This document shows positions 55,173-64,000 of a stretch of 64,000 nucleotides of DNA, one piece after another (the stretch's first letter is position 1; every line of letters begins with the position of its first letter). The translations under genes and the position numbers were made by a program. The stretch comes from Methylibium petroleiphilum PM1. GTDB lineage: Bacteria; Pseudomonadota; Gammaproteobacteria; Burkholderiales; Burkholderiaceae_C. The notes beneath the pieces are model-generated. The model saw only the letters and a program-made list of their open reading frames with translations. It was not told the origin of the DNA and made no database searches. Location of the stretch: contig NC_008825.1 of assembly GCF_000015725.1 (NCBI RefSeq), positions 3,472,001-3,536,000 of the forward strand, read 5' to 3'.

Positions 55173-56249
55173 TCAAGCGGCCTTGCGGCTCACGTCCTTC
55201 AGCAGGCCGCGTTCCTTGGCCATGCTCATCGCGGTGTCCTCGATCATGTCTTCCTGGCCGCCGATCATCTTGCGGCGGCCCAGCTCGACCAGGATCTCGC
55301 GCGCCGGCACGCCGAAGCGCGCCGCCGCGCGCTTGGCGTGCAGCAGGAAGGTGGAGTACACGCCGGCGAAGCCCAGCGTCAGCGACTCGCGGTCCACGCG
55401 CACCAGGTGGTCCATCATCGGCACGATCACGTCCTCGGCCACGTCCATCAGCTTGAAGAGATCGACACCGGTCTCGATGCCCATGCGGTCGCAGACCGCG
55501 AGGAACACCTCCAGCGGCGTGTTGCCGGCGCCGGCACCCAGCCCGGCCACCGAGCCGTCGATGCGGCTCGCGCCCTCCTCGATGGCGGCGATGGAGTTGG
55601 CGATGCCCATGCCCAGGTTGTGGTGGCCGTGGAAGCCGATCTCGGTCTCGGGCTTCAGCACCGCGCGCAGTGCGGCCACGCGGGCGCGCACGTCGGCCGG
55701 CAGCATGTAGCCGGCGGAGTCGGTCACGTAGACGGTCTGCGCGCCGTAGTCCTCCATCAGCTTGCCCTGCTTCGCGAGCCCTTCCGGGTCGTTCAGGTGC
55801 GCCATCATCAGGAAGCCCACCGTGTCCATGCCGAGCTTGCGCGCGTAGGCGATGTGCTGCGGCGCGGTGTCGGCCTCGGTGCAGTGGGTGGCCACGGTGA
55901 CGCTGCGCGCGCCGCAGTTGTAGGCCGACTGCAGCTCGCGCATCGTGCCCAGGCCGGGGATCAGCAGCACCGAGACCTTGGCCTGCTTCATCTTCGGCGC
56001 CACGGCGCTGAGGTAGGCCTCGTTGCTGGCCAGCGCGAAGCCGTGCTGCAGCGAGTTGCCGCCCAGTCCGGCGCCGTGCGTCACCTGGATCAGCGGCACG
56101 CCGGCGGCGTCGAGTGCCATCGCCACCTTGACCATCTGCTCCACCGGGATCTGCTCGCGCTTGGCATGCATGCCGTCGCGCAGGCACATGTCGTGCAGCA
56201 GGACCTTGCGGCCACGCAGGTCGGGTTCCATCGAACGTGTGGCGCTCAT
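55173..56249 (-). CDS. dmpG: 4-hydroxy-2-oxovalerate aldolase
   Basis: Class II aldolase that splits 4-hydroxy-2-oxovalerate into pyruvate and acetaldehyde. The 358-residue product has [21 protein letters not shown] near residue 17, the metal-binding [15 protein letters not shown] and a C-terminal communication domain. It starts within the dmpF stop (TGATG overlap). The partner DmpF receives acetaldehyde through the DmpFG channel. Confidence 0.96.
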   Translation of the reverse strand: MSATRSMEPDLRGRKVLLHDMCLRDGMHAKREQIPVEQMVKVAMALDAAGVPLIQVTHGAGLGGNSLQHGFALASNEAYLSAVAPKMKQAKVSVLLIPGLGTMRELQSAYNCGARSVTVATHCTEADTAPQHIAYARKLGMDTVGFLMMAHLNDPEGLAKQGKLMEDYGAQTVYVTDSAGYMLPADVRARVAALRAVLKPETEIGFHGHHNLGMGIANSIAAIEEGASRIDGSVAGLGAGAGNTPLEVFLAVCDRMGIETGVDLFKLMDVAEDVIVPMMDHLVRVDRESLTLGFAGVYSTFLLHAKRAAARFGVPAREILVELGRRKMIGGQEDMIEDTAMSMAKERGLLKDVSRKAA

Positions 56250-57172
56250 CAGGCAGCCTCCTTCACGGGGGTGAGTTGCAGCGTGCCGGCGAGGATCTCC
56301 TCGGCGAACATCTCCGCGGTGCGGCAGGCCGCAGCGGTCATGATGTCCAGGTTGCCGGCATAGGTGGGCAGGTAGTCACCGAGGCCGGCCACCTGCATGA
56401 AGACGCTGACGCGCCTGCCGTCGAACACCGGGCCGTTGACCAGCTTGTAGCCGGGCACGTACTGCTGCACCTCCTCGATCATCGACAGCACCGAGTCGAT
56501 GATGCGGGCCTGCTGCGGCTCGTCGTCGGTCAGGCAGTTGATGGTGTTGCGCATGATCATCGGCGGCTCGGCCGGGTTGATGACCGCCAGCGCCTTGCCG
56601 CGCCGCGCGCCGCCCACGCGCACCAGCGCGTCGGAGGTGGTGTAGGTGAACTCGTCGAGGTTGGCGCGGGTGCCCGGGCCGATGGACTTGGAGGCGAGGC
56701 TGGCCACGATCTCGGCGTAGTCGACCGGCTGCACGCGCGAAACGGCATACACGATGGGGATGGTGGCCTGGCCGGCGCAGGAGATCATGTTGACGTTCAT
56801 CTCCAGCTTGGCGGCATGCTCGCGCAGGTTGACCGGCGGCACGCACAGCGGGCCCACCGCCGCGGGCGTGAGGTCGACCATCAGCACGCCCAGCGCATTG
56901 AGCTTGCGCGAGTTCTCGGGGTGCACGTAGGCGCTGGTGGCGTCGAAGGCGATCTGGATGCCGTCGGCCTTCACATGCGGCAGCAGGCCGTCCACGCCCT
57001 CGGCGGTGGTCTTCAGGCCCAGGTCGCGGGCGCGCTGCAGGCCTTCGGAGGCGGCGTCGATGCCGACCATCCACACCGGCTCCAGCACCGCGCTGCGCTT
57101 CAACTTGTAGATCAGGTCGGTGCCGATGTTGCCGGAGCCGATCAGGGCACAGCGGATCTTCTTCGTCGCCAT
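56249..57172 (-). CDS. dmpF: Acetaldehyde dehydrogenase (acylating)
   Basis: Converts acetaldehyde, NAD+ and CoA to acetyl-CoA. The 307-residue product has Rossmann motif [20 protein letters not shown] and the catalytic Cys in [18 protein letters not shown]. It starts at the ATG overlapping the dmpI stop (TGATG) and overlaps dmpG in the same way, so dmpI-F-G are closely coupled. Confidence 0.96.
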   Translation of the reverse strand: MATKKIRCALIGSGNIGTDLIYKLKRSAVLEPVWMVGIDAASEGLQRARDLGLKTTAEGVDGLLPHVKADGIQIAFDATSAYVHPENSRKLNALGVLMVDLTPAAVGPLCVPPVNLREHAAKLEMNVNMISCAGQATIPIVYAVSRVQPVDYAEIVASLASKSIGPGTRANLDEFTYTTSDALVRVGGARRGKALAVINPAEPPMIMRNTINCLTDDEPQQARIIDSVLSMIEEVQQYVPGYKLVNGPVFDGRRVSVFMQVAGLGDYLPTYAGNLDIMTAAACRTAEMFAEEILAGTLQLTPVKEAA

Positions 57173-57387
57173 CACAGGTCCTTCGCGTTCGCGGCGGCGG
57201 CCTGACGCATGGCCGCGGTCTGGCCGGCGACCGAGAAGTGCTCGACGCCGAGTTCGTTGATCAGGATGCGCACCTGGTCGGGCCGCACGTCCAGCGTGCG
57301 CACCACCGCCTCGGTGATGGCCGCGACCGCGTTGCGCTTCTGCTCGACCGTGCGGCCTTCGAGCAGGTTCATCTGGATGATGGGCAT
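57172..57387 (-). CDS. dmpI: 4-oxalocrotonate tautomerase
   Basis: A 71-residue tautomerase starting [21 protein letters not shown], whose Pro1 is the general base, with Arg11 (GRT) also present. It turns 2-hydroxymuconate into 2-oxo-3-hexenedioate. Slightly longer than the 62-residue classical enzyme through an Ala-rich tail. It lies 26 bases after dmpH. Confidence 0.95.
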   Translation of the reverse strand: MPIIQMNLLEGRTVEQKRNAVAAITEAVVRTLDVRPDQVRILINELGVEHFSVAGQTAAMRQAAAANAKDL

Positions 57388-57413
57388 GATGGAACTCCTT
57401 CGCCGTAGTTTCT

Positions 57414-58208
57414 TCAGATGAAGCGGACCGACACGCTGCCGAGGTCCTGGTAGCGCGCGACGACGTGGTCCCCCGCCGTCACGGCCACCGCCTCGGTGAT
57501 GCCGCCGCTCATCACGAAGCTGCCGGCCGGCAGCGGTTCGTCGAGCTCGGCCAGCACGCGCACCAGCATCGCCACCGCCTCGGCGGGATGGCCCAGCACG
57601 GCGGCCGTGGCGCCCATGCCGATCGAGACGCCGTTCTTCTCGAACACCACGCCGAGCGTGCGCAGGTCGAGGTCGGCCACGTCGCGCGCCCGGGCGCCGG
57701 TGACGAAGCGCGCCGACGAACCGTTGTCGGCCACCACGCTCGGCAGGTCGAACTTGAAGCCGGCGAAGCGCGAGTCGATCACCTCGATGGCCGGCAGCAC
57801 GAAGTCGGTCGCGGCCAGCACCTCGTCGCGCGTGCAGTCGGGCCCGTGCAGGTCCTTCTTGGTCACGAAGGCCACCTCGCACTCGACGCGCGGGTGCACC
57901 AGGTCGTCGGTGCGCACCTGGGCGTTGTCGGTGCGGGCCATGTTCGACATCAGGAAGCCGATCGACGGCACGTCCACGCCCATCTGCAGCATCTTGGCCT
58001 TGGAGGTGAGGCCGGCCTTCCAGCCGACCAGCCGGTGGCCCTGCCGGATGCGGCGGCGGCGCAGCTCGGACTGCACCGCGTAGCCGTCGGCCAGGCCCAT
58101 CCGCGGGAAGTCGTCGGTCAGCTTGGGGATCGCGCGGGCGTTGTCCTGCGCCGCCTCCACGCGATCGGCCAGGCGCTCGATGTCCGAGCGGCTCAGCGTG
58201 AGGGTCAC
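57414..58208 (-). CDS. dmpH: 2-oxo-3-hexenedioate decarboxylase
   Basis: Mg2+-dependent decarboxylase of the fumarylacetoacetase-like hydratase/decarboxylase family; makes 2-oxopent-4-enoate. The 264-residue product shows [37 protein letters not shown] metal-binding Glu pair and the [22 protein letters not shown] motif. The start is a GTG (58208) with GGAG upstream, overlapping the dmpE stop (GTGA). DmpE and DmpH form a complex. Confidence 0.92.
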   Translation of the reverse strand: MTLTLSRSDIERLADRVEAAQDNARAIPKLTDDFPRMGLADGYAVQSELRRRRIRQGHRLVGWKAGLTSKAKMLQMGVDVPSIGFLMSNMARTDNAQVRTDDLVHPRVECEVAFVTKKDLHGPDCTRDEVLAATDFVLPAIEVIDSRFAGFKFDLPSVVADNGSSARFVTGARARDVADLDLRTLGVVFEKNGVSIGMGATAAVLGHPAEAVAMLVRVLAELDEPLPAGSFVMSGGITEAVAVTAGDHVVARYQDLGSVSVRFI

Positions 58209-59005
58209 AGGGCACTCCTTCCATGGAAACGCGCGCGGCAGGTGCCCAGGCCACCGATGGTGCACACCAGCTCGTCGCCGTCGGTCACCGGCACCAGCGC
58301 CGACTGCGAGCCGGACAGGATCACCTCGCCCGCGCGAAACGGCAACCCCAGCGCGCCCAGCGTGTTGGCCAGCCAGGCCACCGCATGCACCGGCGAGCCC
58401 TGCACCGCGGCACCGACGCCGGTGGAGTGCAGTTCGCCGTTCTTCTCGAGCACCATGCCGGCCAGCGCGACGTCGAGCTGGCGCGGGTGGGCCTTGGCCT
58501 CACCGATGAGGTAGACGCCGCAGGAGGCGTTGTCGGCCACCGTGTCCTGGATCTTGATCTTCCAGTCGCGGATGCGCGAATCAACGATCTCGAAGCAGGG
58601 ACTGACATAGGCGGTGGCGCGGATCACGTCGGCGGCGGTCACGCCCGGCCCGACCAGGTCGCGCTCCAGCACGAAGGCCAGTTCGGCCTCGGCCTTGGGC
58701 TGGATCAGCGCGCCGAGGTCCACGCCCTCGGCCTCGCTGCGCGCCATGCCCGAGGTGAGCTGGCCGAAGTCGGGTTCGTAGACGCCCAGGAAGTCCTGCA
58801 CCGGCTTGCTGGTCACGCCGATCTTCTTGCCGACCACGCGCTCGCCGGCCGCCACGCGGCGCGCCACCATGCGCTGCTGGATGCGGTAGGCGTCCTCGAC
58901 GCGGATCTGCGGTTCGCGCTCCAGCAGCGGCGCGACGACGCGGCGCGCGAGCAGCGCCTCGTACAGCTCGTCACCGTAGCGTTCGATGGTTTCGTTGTTC
59001 ATCAT
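58205..59005 (-). CDS. dmpE: 2-oxopent-4-enoate hydratase
   Basis: Adds water to 2-oxopent-4-enoate to give 4-hydroxy-2-oxovalerate. The 266-residue product has the same fold as DmpH: GKKIGVTSKPVQDFLGVYEPDFGQL, metal-ligand KAEAELAFVLERDL and MVLEKNGELHSTGVGAAVQGSP. ATGs at 59005 and 59002 are both possible. It lies 18 bases downstream of the C-terminal part of dmpC. Confidence 0.94.
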   Translation of the reverse strand: MMNNETIERYGDELYEALLARRVVAPLLEREPQIRVEDAYRIQQRMVARRVAAGERVVGKKIGVTSKPVQDFLGVYEPDFGQLTSGMARSEAEGVDLGALIQPKAEAELAFVLERDLVGPGVTAADVIRATAYVSPCFEIVDSRIRDWKIKIQDTVADNASCGVYLIGEAKAHPRQLDVALAGMVLEKNGELHSTGVGAAVQGSPVHAVAWLANTLGALGLPFRAGEVILSGSQSALVPVTDGDELVCTIGGLGTCRARFHGRSAL

Positions 59006-59023
59006 GGTGCTGTCGCGGCCGCC

Positions 59024-60076
59024 TCAGAGCTTGATGCAGACGTTGCGCAGGTCGGTGTAGAACTCCAGCGAGTGCACGCCCCCTTCGCGGCCGATGCCCG
59101 ACTGCTTCGAGCCGCCGAACGCCGTGCGCAGGTCGCGCAGGAACCAGCTGTTGACCCAGGTGATGCCCACCTCGATGGCGGCCGCCACGCGGTGGGCGCG
59201 GGCCAGGTCGCGCGTCCACAGCGTGGTCGACAGGCCGTAGCGGTTGGCGTTGGCCAGCACCACCACCTCGTCCTCGCTGTCGAACGGCCGGACGTGGCAG
59301 CAGGGGCCGAAGATCTCCTCGCGCACCACGCTGGCGGTCTCGGGCAGGCCGGTCCAGAGGGTCGGCTGGACCCAGGCGCCGTCGGCCAGTTCGGCCGGCA
59401 TCGGCGGCACGCCGCCGCCAGTCACGACGGTGGCGCCCTCGGCGACCGCGCGCTCGTAGTACGACAGCACCTTGCGGCGGTGCTCCTGGCTGATCAGCGG
59501 CCCGTAGTTGGCGCCCGGATCGCTGGGGCGGCCGAACTTCACCGCCTCGCAGCGCAGCTTGAGCGCCTGCACGAAACGATCGAAAAGCGGTCGCTCGACG
59601 TAGACCCGCTCGGTGCCCAGGCAGACCTGGCCGGTGTTCATGAAGGCCGAGCGGAAGATGCCGTCGACCGCGGCGTCGAAGTCGGCATCGGCGAACACGA
59701 TGCCGGCGTTCTTGCCGCCGAGCTCGAAGGACACGTCGCGGATGCCGACGGCGGCGGCCTTCATGATGGCGGTGCCGGTGCGCGTCTCGCCGGTGAAGGT
59801 GATGGCGTCCACGCCGTCGTGGCGGGTCAGGAACTCGCCCGCGGCGCCGGGGCCGAAGCCGTGCACGACGTTGTAGACGCCCGGCGGCACGCCGACCGTG
59901 TTCATCACCTCGCCGAGCAGCGTGGCGGACAGCGGCGTCTCTTCCGAGGGCTTGACCACCACCGTGTTGCCGCAGGCCAGCGCCGGGCCGACCTTCCAGG
60001 TCATCAGCAGGAAGGGCGCGTTCCACGGGCAGACCACCGCGATCACGCCCTTGGGCTTGCGGATCGCGTAGTTCAG
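59024..60076 (-). pseudogene. dmpC: 2-hydroxymuconic semialdehyde dehydrogenase, C-terminal part (split by IS5)
   Basis: The 3' part of dmpC carries most of the catalytic domain: VCPWNAPFLLMTWKVGPALACGNTVV, ELGGKNAGIVFADADFDAA with the catalytic Glu, and Cys in MNTGQVCLGTERVYV. Removing the IS and one TCAG copy rejoins the frame as ...GRGAL-NYAIRKPKGVIAVVCPWN, exactly as in intact homologues, giving 486 residues. As it stands the fragment lacks an N terminus and is probably dead. Confidence 0.9.
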
Positions 60077-61286
60077 GGAAGCACTGATTTATCCGTGCAG
60101 GCCACGATGGCGTGCGGCGAATTCAGCGGCGATGATGCTGCCATGAAGCAGACGAGTTTTGCCACTGCCGAGTACGCCGGCAAGAAGCGCCAGACGCGCC
60201 GGGAGCGCTTCCTGGCCGAGATGAACGTGGTGGTTCCGTGGGCGCGGCTTGAGGCGCTGATCGAGCCGCACTACCCGAAGAGCGGCAAGGTGGGCCGACC
60301 GCCGATTGGCGTGCCGCGGATGCTGCGCATGTACTTCCTGCAGCAGTGGTACACGCTGGCCGACGAGGCACTGGAAGACGCGCTGTACGACAGCCAGGCC
60401 ATGCGCGAGTTCATCGGCATCGACCTTGGGCGGGAGAACGTACCCGACGCCACAACGCTGCTGAAGTTCCGCCGCCTGCTCGAGCAGCACGACTTGACGT
60501 CGGCCATCCTGGCCGAGGTCAACGCGCACCTCACCGAGCGTGGGCTGCTGATGCGCCAGGGCACGGTGGTGGACGCCACCATCATTGCCGCGCCAAGTTC
60601 GACGAAGAACGAGGACGGCAAGCGCGACCCCGAGATGCACCAGACCAAGAAGGGGAACCAGTGGCACTTCGGGATGAAGATGCACTCGGGCGTGGATGCC
60701 GAGTCGGGTCTGATCCACAGCGTGGTCTGCACCGCGGCCAACGAGGCTGACGTGGCGCACGCGCACGAACTGCTGCATGGCCAGGAGAGCCAAGTTCACG
60801 GCGACAGCGGCTACACCGGCATCCAGAGGCGAGACGAGATCACGACGGCGCAGGAAGAGGGCAGGCTGCGCCAGGACATGGATTGGCGTATCGCCATGAA
60901 GCGCGGCCAACTCAAGGCCATGCCCGAAGGGCCGGCCAAGGCGATGCACGAGTGGTTCGAACGGCGCAAGGCTCAGGTGCGGGCCATCGTCGAACACCCG
61001 TTCCACGTCATCAAGAACCTGTTCGGCTACCGCAAGGTCAGCTACCGCGGGATCTCCAAGAACGAAGCTCGCGCGAAGGCGCACGCTGCGCTGGCCAACT
61101 TGTACATCGCCCGGCGCCGATTGCTGGCCCAAGGCCTCAGTGCGTCTGCTGCATGAACGGGGGCCTGAGAGCGGCCTCGAAGTGCCGCAGAAGGGGCTCA
61201 TCGGTGCCACTTCTGAGTTCACGAGTCGCCATCAACGCCCGCTGTCGGCCGAGTCGCGGTCACGAAGCGGGTTGATCAGCGCTTCC
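60077..61286 (+). mobile_element. IS5-family insertion sequence
   Basis: A 1210-bp element with imperfect terminal repeats GGAAGCACTGAT (60077-60088) and, at the other end, ATCAGCGCTTCC (61275-61286), differing at one position. It is flanked by direct TCAG copies at 60073-60076 and 61287-61290, the expected 4-bp target duplication. Its transposase is intact and read opposite to dmpC. The undecayed ends indicate a recent insertion. Confidence 0.93.
60143..61156 (+). CDS. IS5-family transposase
   Basis: A 337-residue DDE transposase. It starts MKQTSFATAEYAGKKRQTRRERFLAEM; the N-terminal domain has the DUF772-like RPPIGVPRMLRMYFLQQWYTLADEAL. The catalytic residues lie in VVDATIIAAPSSTKN (first Asp), VHGDSGYTG (second Asp) and RAIVEHPFHVIKNLFGYRK (Glu, YREK-like). 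It seems complete and functional. Confidence 0.95.
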   Translation: MKQTSFATAEYAGKKRQTRRERFLAEMNVVVPWARLEALIEPHYPKSGKVGRPPIGVPRMLRMYFLQQWYTLADEALEDALYDSQAMREFIGIDLGRENVPDATTLLKFRRLLEQHDLTSAILAEVNAHLTERGLLMRQGTVVDATIIAAPSSTKNEDGKRDPEMHQTKKGNQWHFGMKMHSGVDAESGLIHSVVCTAANEADVAHAHELLHGQESQVHGDSGYTGIQRRDEITTAQEEGRLRQDMDWRIAMKRGQLKAMPEGPAKAMHEWFERRKAQVRAIVEHPFHVIKNLFGYRKVSYRGISKNEARAKAHAALANLYIARRRLLAQGLSASAA

Positions 61287-61698
61287 TCAGCGCGCCGCGG
61301 CCGTCGGGCGTTTCCATCTGGAAGGATTCGGCCGGCGCGTTCTTCACCACGTCGGCGAAGATCTTGAAGTTGGCCGCGCCGCGCGGCACGAAAGCGTGCG
61401 CGATCACATGGTGCGGCTGCCCGGTGTCGGCCTCCTCGGCCTCGACGAAGTCGTCGAAGCGGCGCGTGATCTCGTCGGCCACCGCGTGCAGCATGGCCAC
61501 CCGCTTGTCGGTGCCGAGCCGCGCCCAGTCGCCGTGCAGCGCGCGCCGCGCCGCCATCACCGCGGCGTCCACCTCCGCCTCGCCGGCCTCGGCTACGCGT
61601 GCGATCACGCGGTCGTCCACCGGCGAGCGCTTGTGGAAGGTCTTGCCCTGGGAAGACGAGGTGAACTCGCCGTTGATGAAATGCTGCAGCGTCCGCAC
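61287..61698 (-). pseudogene. dmpC: 2-hydroxymuconic semialdehyde dehydrogenase, N-terminal part (split by IS5)
   Basis: The 5' part of dmpC reads RTLQHFINGEFTSSSQGKTFHK, DDRVIARVAEAGEAEVDAAV and FVPRGAANFKIFADVVKNAP, typical aldehyde dehydrogenase N terminus. Start is GTG (61698) with GAGGA upstream. After about 137 codons it enters the IS and stops nine bases later. Its promoter is intact, so the message still starts here, and the insertion will be polar on dmpE-H-I-F-G unless the IS supplies readthrough. Confidence 0.9.
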
Positions 61699-61723
61699 GG
61701 CGTTCCTCGATGACGTTGCAGCC

Positions 61724-61790
61724 AGTTTAGAAATCGCCGCGTCGAGGCGTCCAATACCTTTGCGCCGCGTGACTCATACCGCACCGGTAT
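61724..61790 (-). promoter_or_regulatory. LysR-controlled promoter of the lower-pathway (dmpC) operon
   Basis: On the minus strand: palindrome ATACC-N5-GGTAT (61776-61790), half-site GGTATTGG (61758-61751) overlapping -35 TTGGAC (61754-61749), 19 bases, then -10 TAAACT (61729-61724), start near 61717. Palindrome centre is at -66 and half-site centre at about -38, identical in geometry to the dmpB promoter. GGTATTGGAC is identical in both. Confidence 0.78.
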
Positions 61791-61905
61791 TGGGTACTCC
61801 ACGCCCGGGCAGGCCCGGTGGCGTTCAAGCCGGGCTACATTCGGCCGAAGTTGACGGCAAGACCGTTCCGGTCTCGGTTCCCTGTTACCTGTTCTTGCCA
61901 CGCCC

Positions 61906-63960
61906 ATGCCCCGCCGCCGCCATTTCCTAGACGCCGCCAACGCCCCGGCCGCGGACGGCCGCGACATGCGGGCGCCCGCCGAGGCGGCCGATGCGCCGGG
62001 CAACCTGCTGCCCACGGCGTCGATCGTCGGGCAGGCGATGGGCGAGGCCCGCCGCGCCCTGGGCCTGGTGCTGGTGGGTGCGGCGGTCCTGCTTGCCATG
62101 CTGGTCGGCGAGCGCTGGCTGTCCAGCACCGCCGAGCAGGCCGCCGCGCGCCGCCACGCCGAAGCCCTGCGGGTGGCCGGGGCGATGCGCCTGGTGGACC
62201 TGGAGCGGACCACGGCGGCCCAGATGGCCGTGATCACCGGCCAGCCGCGCTGGGTGGAGCGCTTCGACAGCCAGCGACTCGAGTTCGAGCGCCTGCAGGC
62301 CGAGGCCCGCAGCCTGGCGCCGGCGCACGCCATCGAGCGCTTCGACAGCGAGACGCTCAGCGCGACGGCCGAACTGGAAGACATGCGCGAATCGGCCTTC
62401 GAGGCGGTGACCGTGGGCGCGGCCGACGTCGCGCGCAAGATCTTCGAGGGCAACCGCTACCGCGAGCAATCCGCGCTGCTGCAGCAGGCGATTGCCGACT
62501 TCAGCGAGGCCACCGTGGCCGCCGCCGGCGCCGAGATCAACGCGCTGCGCCGCCGCAATGCATTGTTCGGGGCCGGGCTGCTGGTGTGCGGCGGGCTGCT
62601 CGGGGCCTTTCTCTGGCGCCGCCTGGCCGGCTCGCGCACGCGCTTCCTGCATGCCGAGCAGCGCGTGAAGCACCTGGCCGCCAGCGACCTGCTCACCGGC
62701 CTGCCCAACCGCGCGGCACTGCACGACGAGATGGCCGCCGCCATGGCGCGCGCCGAACGGGCCGGCACCCACCTCGCGGTGCTGATGATCGACCTGGACC
62801 GCTTCAAGCCGATCAACGACCGCCACGGCCACCTGGTGGGCGACCGGGTGCTGAAGGAAGTGGCACGGCGCCTGTGCCACATCCTGCGCGGCGGCGAGAC
62901 CTGCGCGCGCTACGGCGGCGACGAGTTCGTGGTGCTGGTCGACGACGACGTTCAGCCCTCGGCGGCGCACCACTTGGCCGAACGCGTGGTGCGCGCGATG
63001 AGCGAGCCGATGCAGATCGGGCCGCTCAGCGTGACCATCGGCGCGACCGTGGGCATCGCCCGCTTTCCGGACGATGGGCGCGACGCCGACGAACTGCTGC
63101 GCAAGGCCGACTCGGCGCTCTACCGCGCCAAGGCCGAGAGCCGCGGCGGGCTGAGCTTCTACAACGTGGGCCTCGACGAGCTGGTGGCCGAGCGCGCCGC
63201 GCTGGAACAGGCCATGCGGGACGGCCTCACCCGCGGCGAGTTCGTGGCGTACTTCCAGCCCATCGTCGAACTGAACAGCCAGCGCGTGCAGTCGGTGGAA
63301 CTGCTGGCACGCTGGCAGCACCCGCAGCGCGGGCTGCTGCCGCCGGCGCAGTTCATCGCGCTGGCCGAAGACGCGGGTCTGATCGGCGCGCTGATGCTGT
63401 CGGTGCTACGCAATGCCTTCGCCGAGCTGCCGGCCCTGCCGGCGCACTGGCGCGTGTCGGTGAACGTGGCGCCGCAGCAGATCCAGGACGAGACGCTGGT
63501 GCCGCAGCTGCTGGCCCTGCTGGCCGAGCACGGCGTGCCTCCGGCCCGGCTGGACGTGGAACTGACCGAGACCGCGCTGGTGCGCGACACCTCCGCGGCA
63601 CGGCGCGTGATGCGCGACCTGAAGCTGGCGGGCTTCACCGTCACGCTCGACGACTTCGGCACCGGCCACTCCAGCCTCGCCTACCTGGCGGAGCTGGACT
63701 TCGACAAGATCAAGATCGACCGCTCGTTCGTGCACACGCTGCGCGAGCGTCCGCAAAGCGCCAAGGTGGTGGACGCCATCATCGGCCTGTCGCGCAGCCT
63801 CGGCGTGCCGGCCGTCGCCGAAGGCATCGAGACCGAAGCCGACGCCACGCGCCTGCTGCGCATGGGCTGCGCCCTCGGCCAGGGCTACCTGTTCGGGCGA
63901 CCGGTCCCGGCTGGCGAGCTGCCGGGGCTGGGTGAGGGGCCGCGGGCGACGGCGGCGTGA
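61906..63960 (+). CDS. Membrane-anchored diguanylate cyclase/phosphodiesterase (GGDEF-EAL)
   Basis: A 684-residue cyclic-di-GMP enzyme. Two membrane helices (LVLVGAAVLLAMLVGERWL near residue 55 and FGAGLLVCGGLLGAFLW near residue 225) frame a periplasmic sensor of about 150 residues. The GGDEF domain has intact RYGGDEFVVLVDD; the EAL domain reads VELLARW, with later DDFGTGHSSLAYL and DKIKIDRSFV, so both activities look possible. It is divergent from the dmpC operon. Confidence 0.92.
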   Translation: MPRRRHFLDAANAPAADGRDMRAPAEAADAPGNLLPTASIVGQAMGEARRALGLVLVGAAVLLAMLVGERWLSSTAEQAAARRHAEALRVAGAMRLVDLERTTAAQMAVITGQPRWVERFDSQRLEFERLQAEARSLAPAHAIERFDSETLSATAELEDMRESAFEAVTVGAADVARKIFEGNRYREQSALLQQAIADFSEATVAAAGAEINALRRRNALFGAGLLVCGGLLGAFLWRRLAGSRTRFLHAEQRVKHLAASDLLTGLPNRAALHDEMAAAMARAERAGTHLAVLMIDLDRFKPINDRHGHLVGDRVLKEVARRLCHILRGGETCARYGGDEFVVLVDDDVQPSAAHHLAERVVRAMSEPMQIGPLSVTIGATVGIARFPDDGRDADELLRKADSALYRAKAESRGGLSFYNVGLDELVAERAALEQAMRDGLTRGEFVAYFQPIVELNSQRVQSVELLARWQHPQRGLLPPAQFIALAEDAGLIGALMLSVLRNAFAELPALPAHWRVSVNVAPQQIQDETLVPQLLALLAEHGVPPARLDVELTETALVRDTSAARRVMRDLKLAGFTVTLDDFGTGHSSLAYLAELDFDKIKIDRSFVHTLRERPQSAKVVDAIIGLSRSLGVPAVAEGIETEADATRLLRMGCALGQGYLFGRPVPAGELPGLGEGPRATAA

Positions 63961-64000
63961 GGGGCCTTCACGAGGCCTTCGCCGCTTCGAGCCGGCCCAC

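Noticed and set aside
58223-60142. Plus-strand frame that fuses to the IS5 transposase and gives 977 codons
   Set aside because: The part before 60143 is a shadow of dmpE and dmpC; the transposase start MKQTSFATAEY lies inside the IS and matches its family.

Overview
The window is one continuous stretch of high-GC bacterial chromosome. Gene content, GC-rich codon use and the mix of C1 and aromatic catabolism point to a Burkholderiales bacterium of the Rubrivivax/Methylibium/Leptothrix type; the genus is an inference. No tRNA, rRNA or CRISPR array was seen.

Layout. 45-3106: folate/C1 genes fhs and folC. 3171-7287 (minus): a three-gene metal-uptake operon, DUF2946 protein, TonB-dependent receptor, PepSY membrane protein; its order matches the copper-controlled CruR-type operon known from Bordetella pertussis. 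7459-10094: transglutaminase-like, YjdF-like, proline-rich and OsmC-like genes, with a possible small RNA and a clear terminator between convergent genes. 10228-15671 (minus): tightly overlapped mxaRSACKL accessory genes of methanol dehydrogenase maturation, without mxaF. 15777-22364: regulators, a frameshifted FAD monooxygenase, prfC, and a VOC/GST pair. 22432-25751: SAH riboswitch, ahcY, tlyA, metF (methyl-cycle operon). 25768-36409: housekeeping genes (PPK2, OmpW, fau, slt, cca, GST and others) and a small PEP-CTERM-like protein.

36416-63960 holds a phenol meta-cleavage region. DmpR-type regulator (45540) faces the phenol hydroxylase genes dmpKLMNO across a well-formed sigma-54 promoter. 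Catechol 2,3-dioxygenase, a DmpQ-type ferredoxin and a LysR regulator follow. The lower-pathway operon dmpC-E-H-I-F-G plus three accessory genes runs on the minus strand from 61698. Two insertion sequences have damaged the pathway: an IS21-family element lies where dmpP (the hydroxylase reductase) should be, leaving only its first 13 bases and the tail of a DUF1302 gene; an IS5-family element splits dmpC with a perfect 4-bp target duplication. The LysR protein probably controls the lower pathway, because the catechol dioxygenase and dmpC promoters share the same palindrome, half-site, -35 and -10 arrangement, and the ferredoxin promoter carries a degenerate copy.

How it would work when intact: DmpR senses phenol and turns on the multicomponent hydroxylase (phenol to catechol); DmpB cleaves catechol to 2-hydroxymuconic semialdehyde, with DmpQ re-reducing its iron; DmpC, DmpI, DmpH, DmpE, DmpG and DmpF carry the product to pyruvate and acetyl-CoA. 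As sequenced, the first step lacks its reductase and the semialdehyde dehydrogenase is broken, so the route probably does not run unless genes elsewhere fill the gaps.
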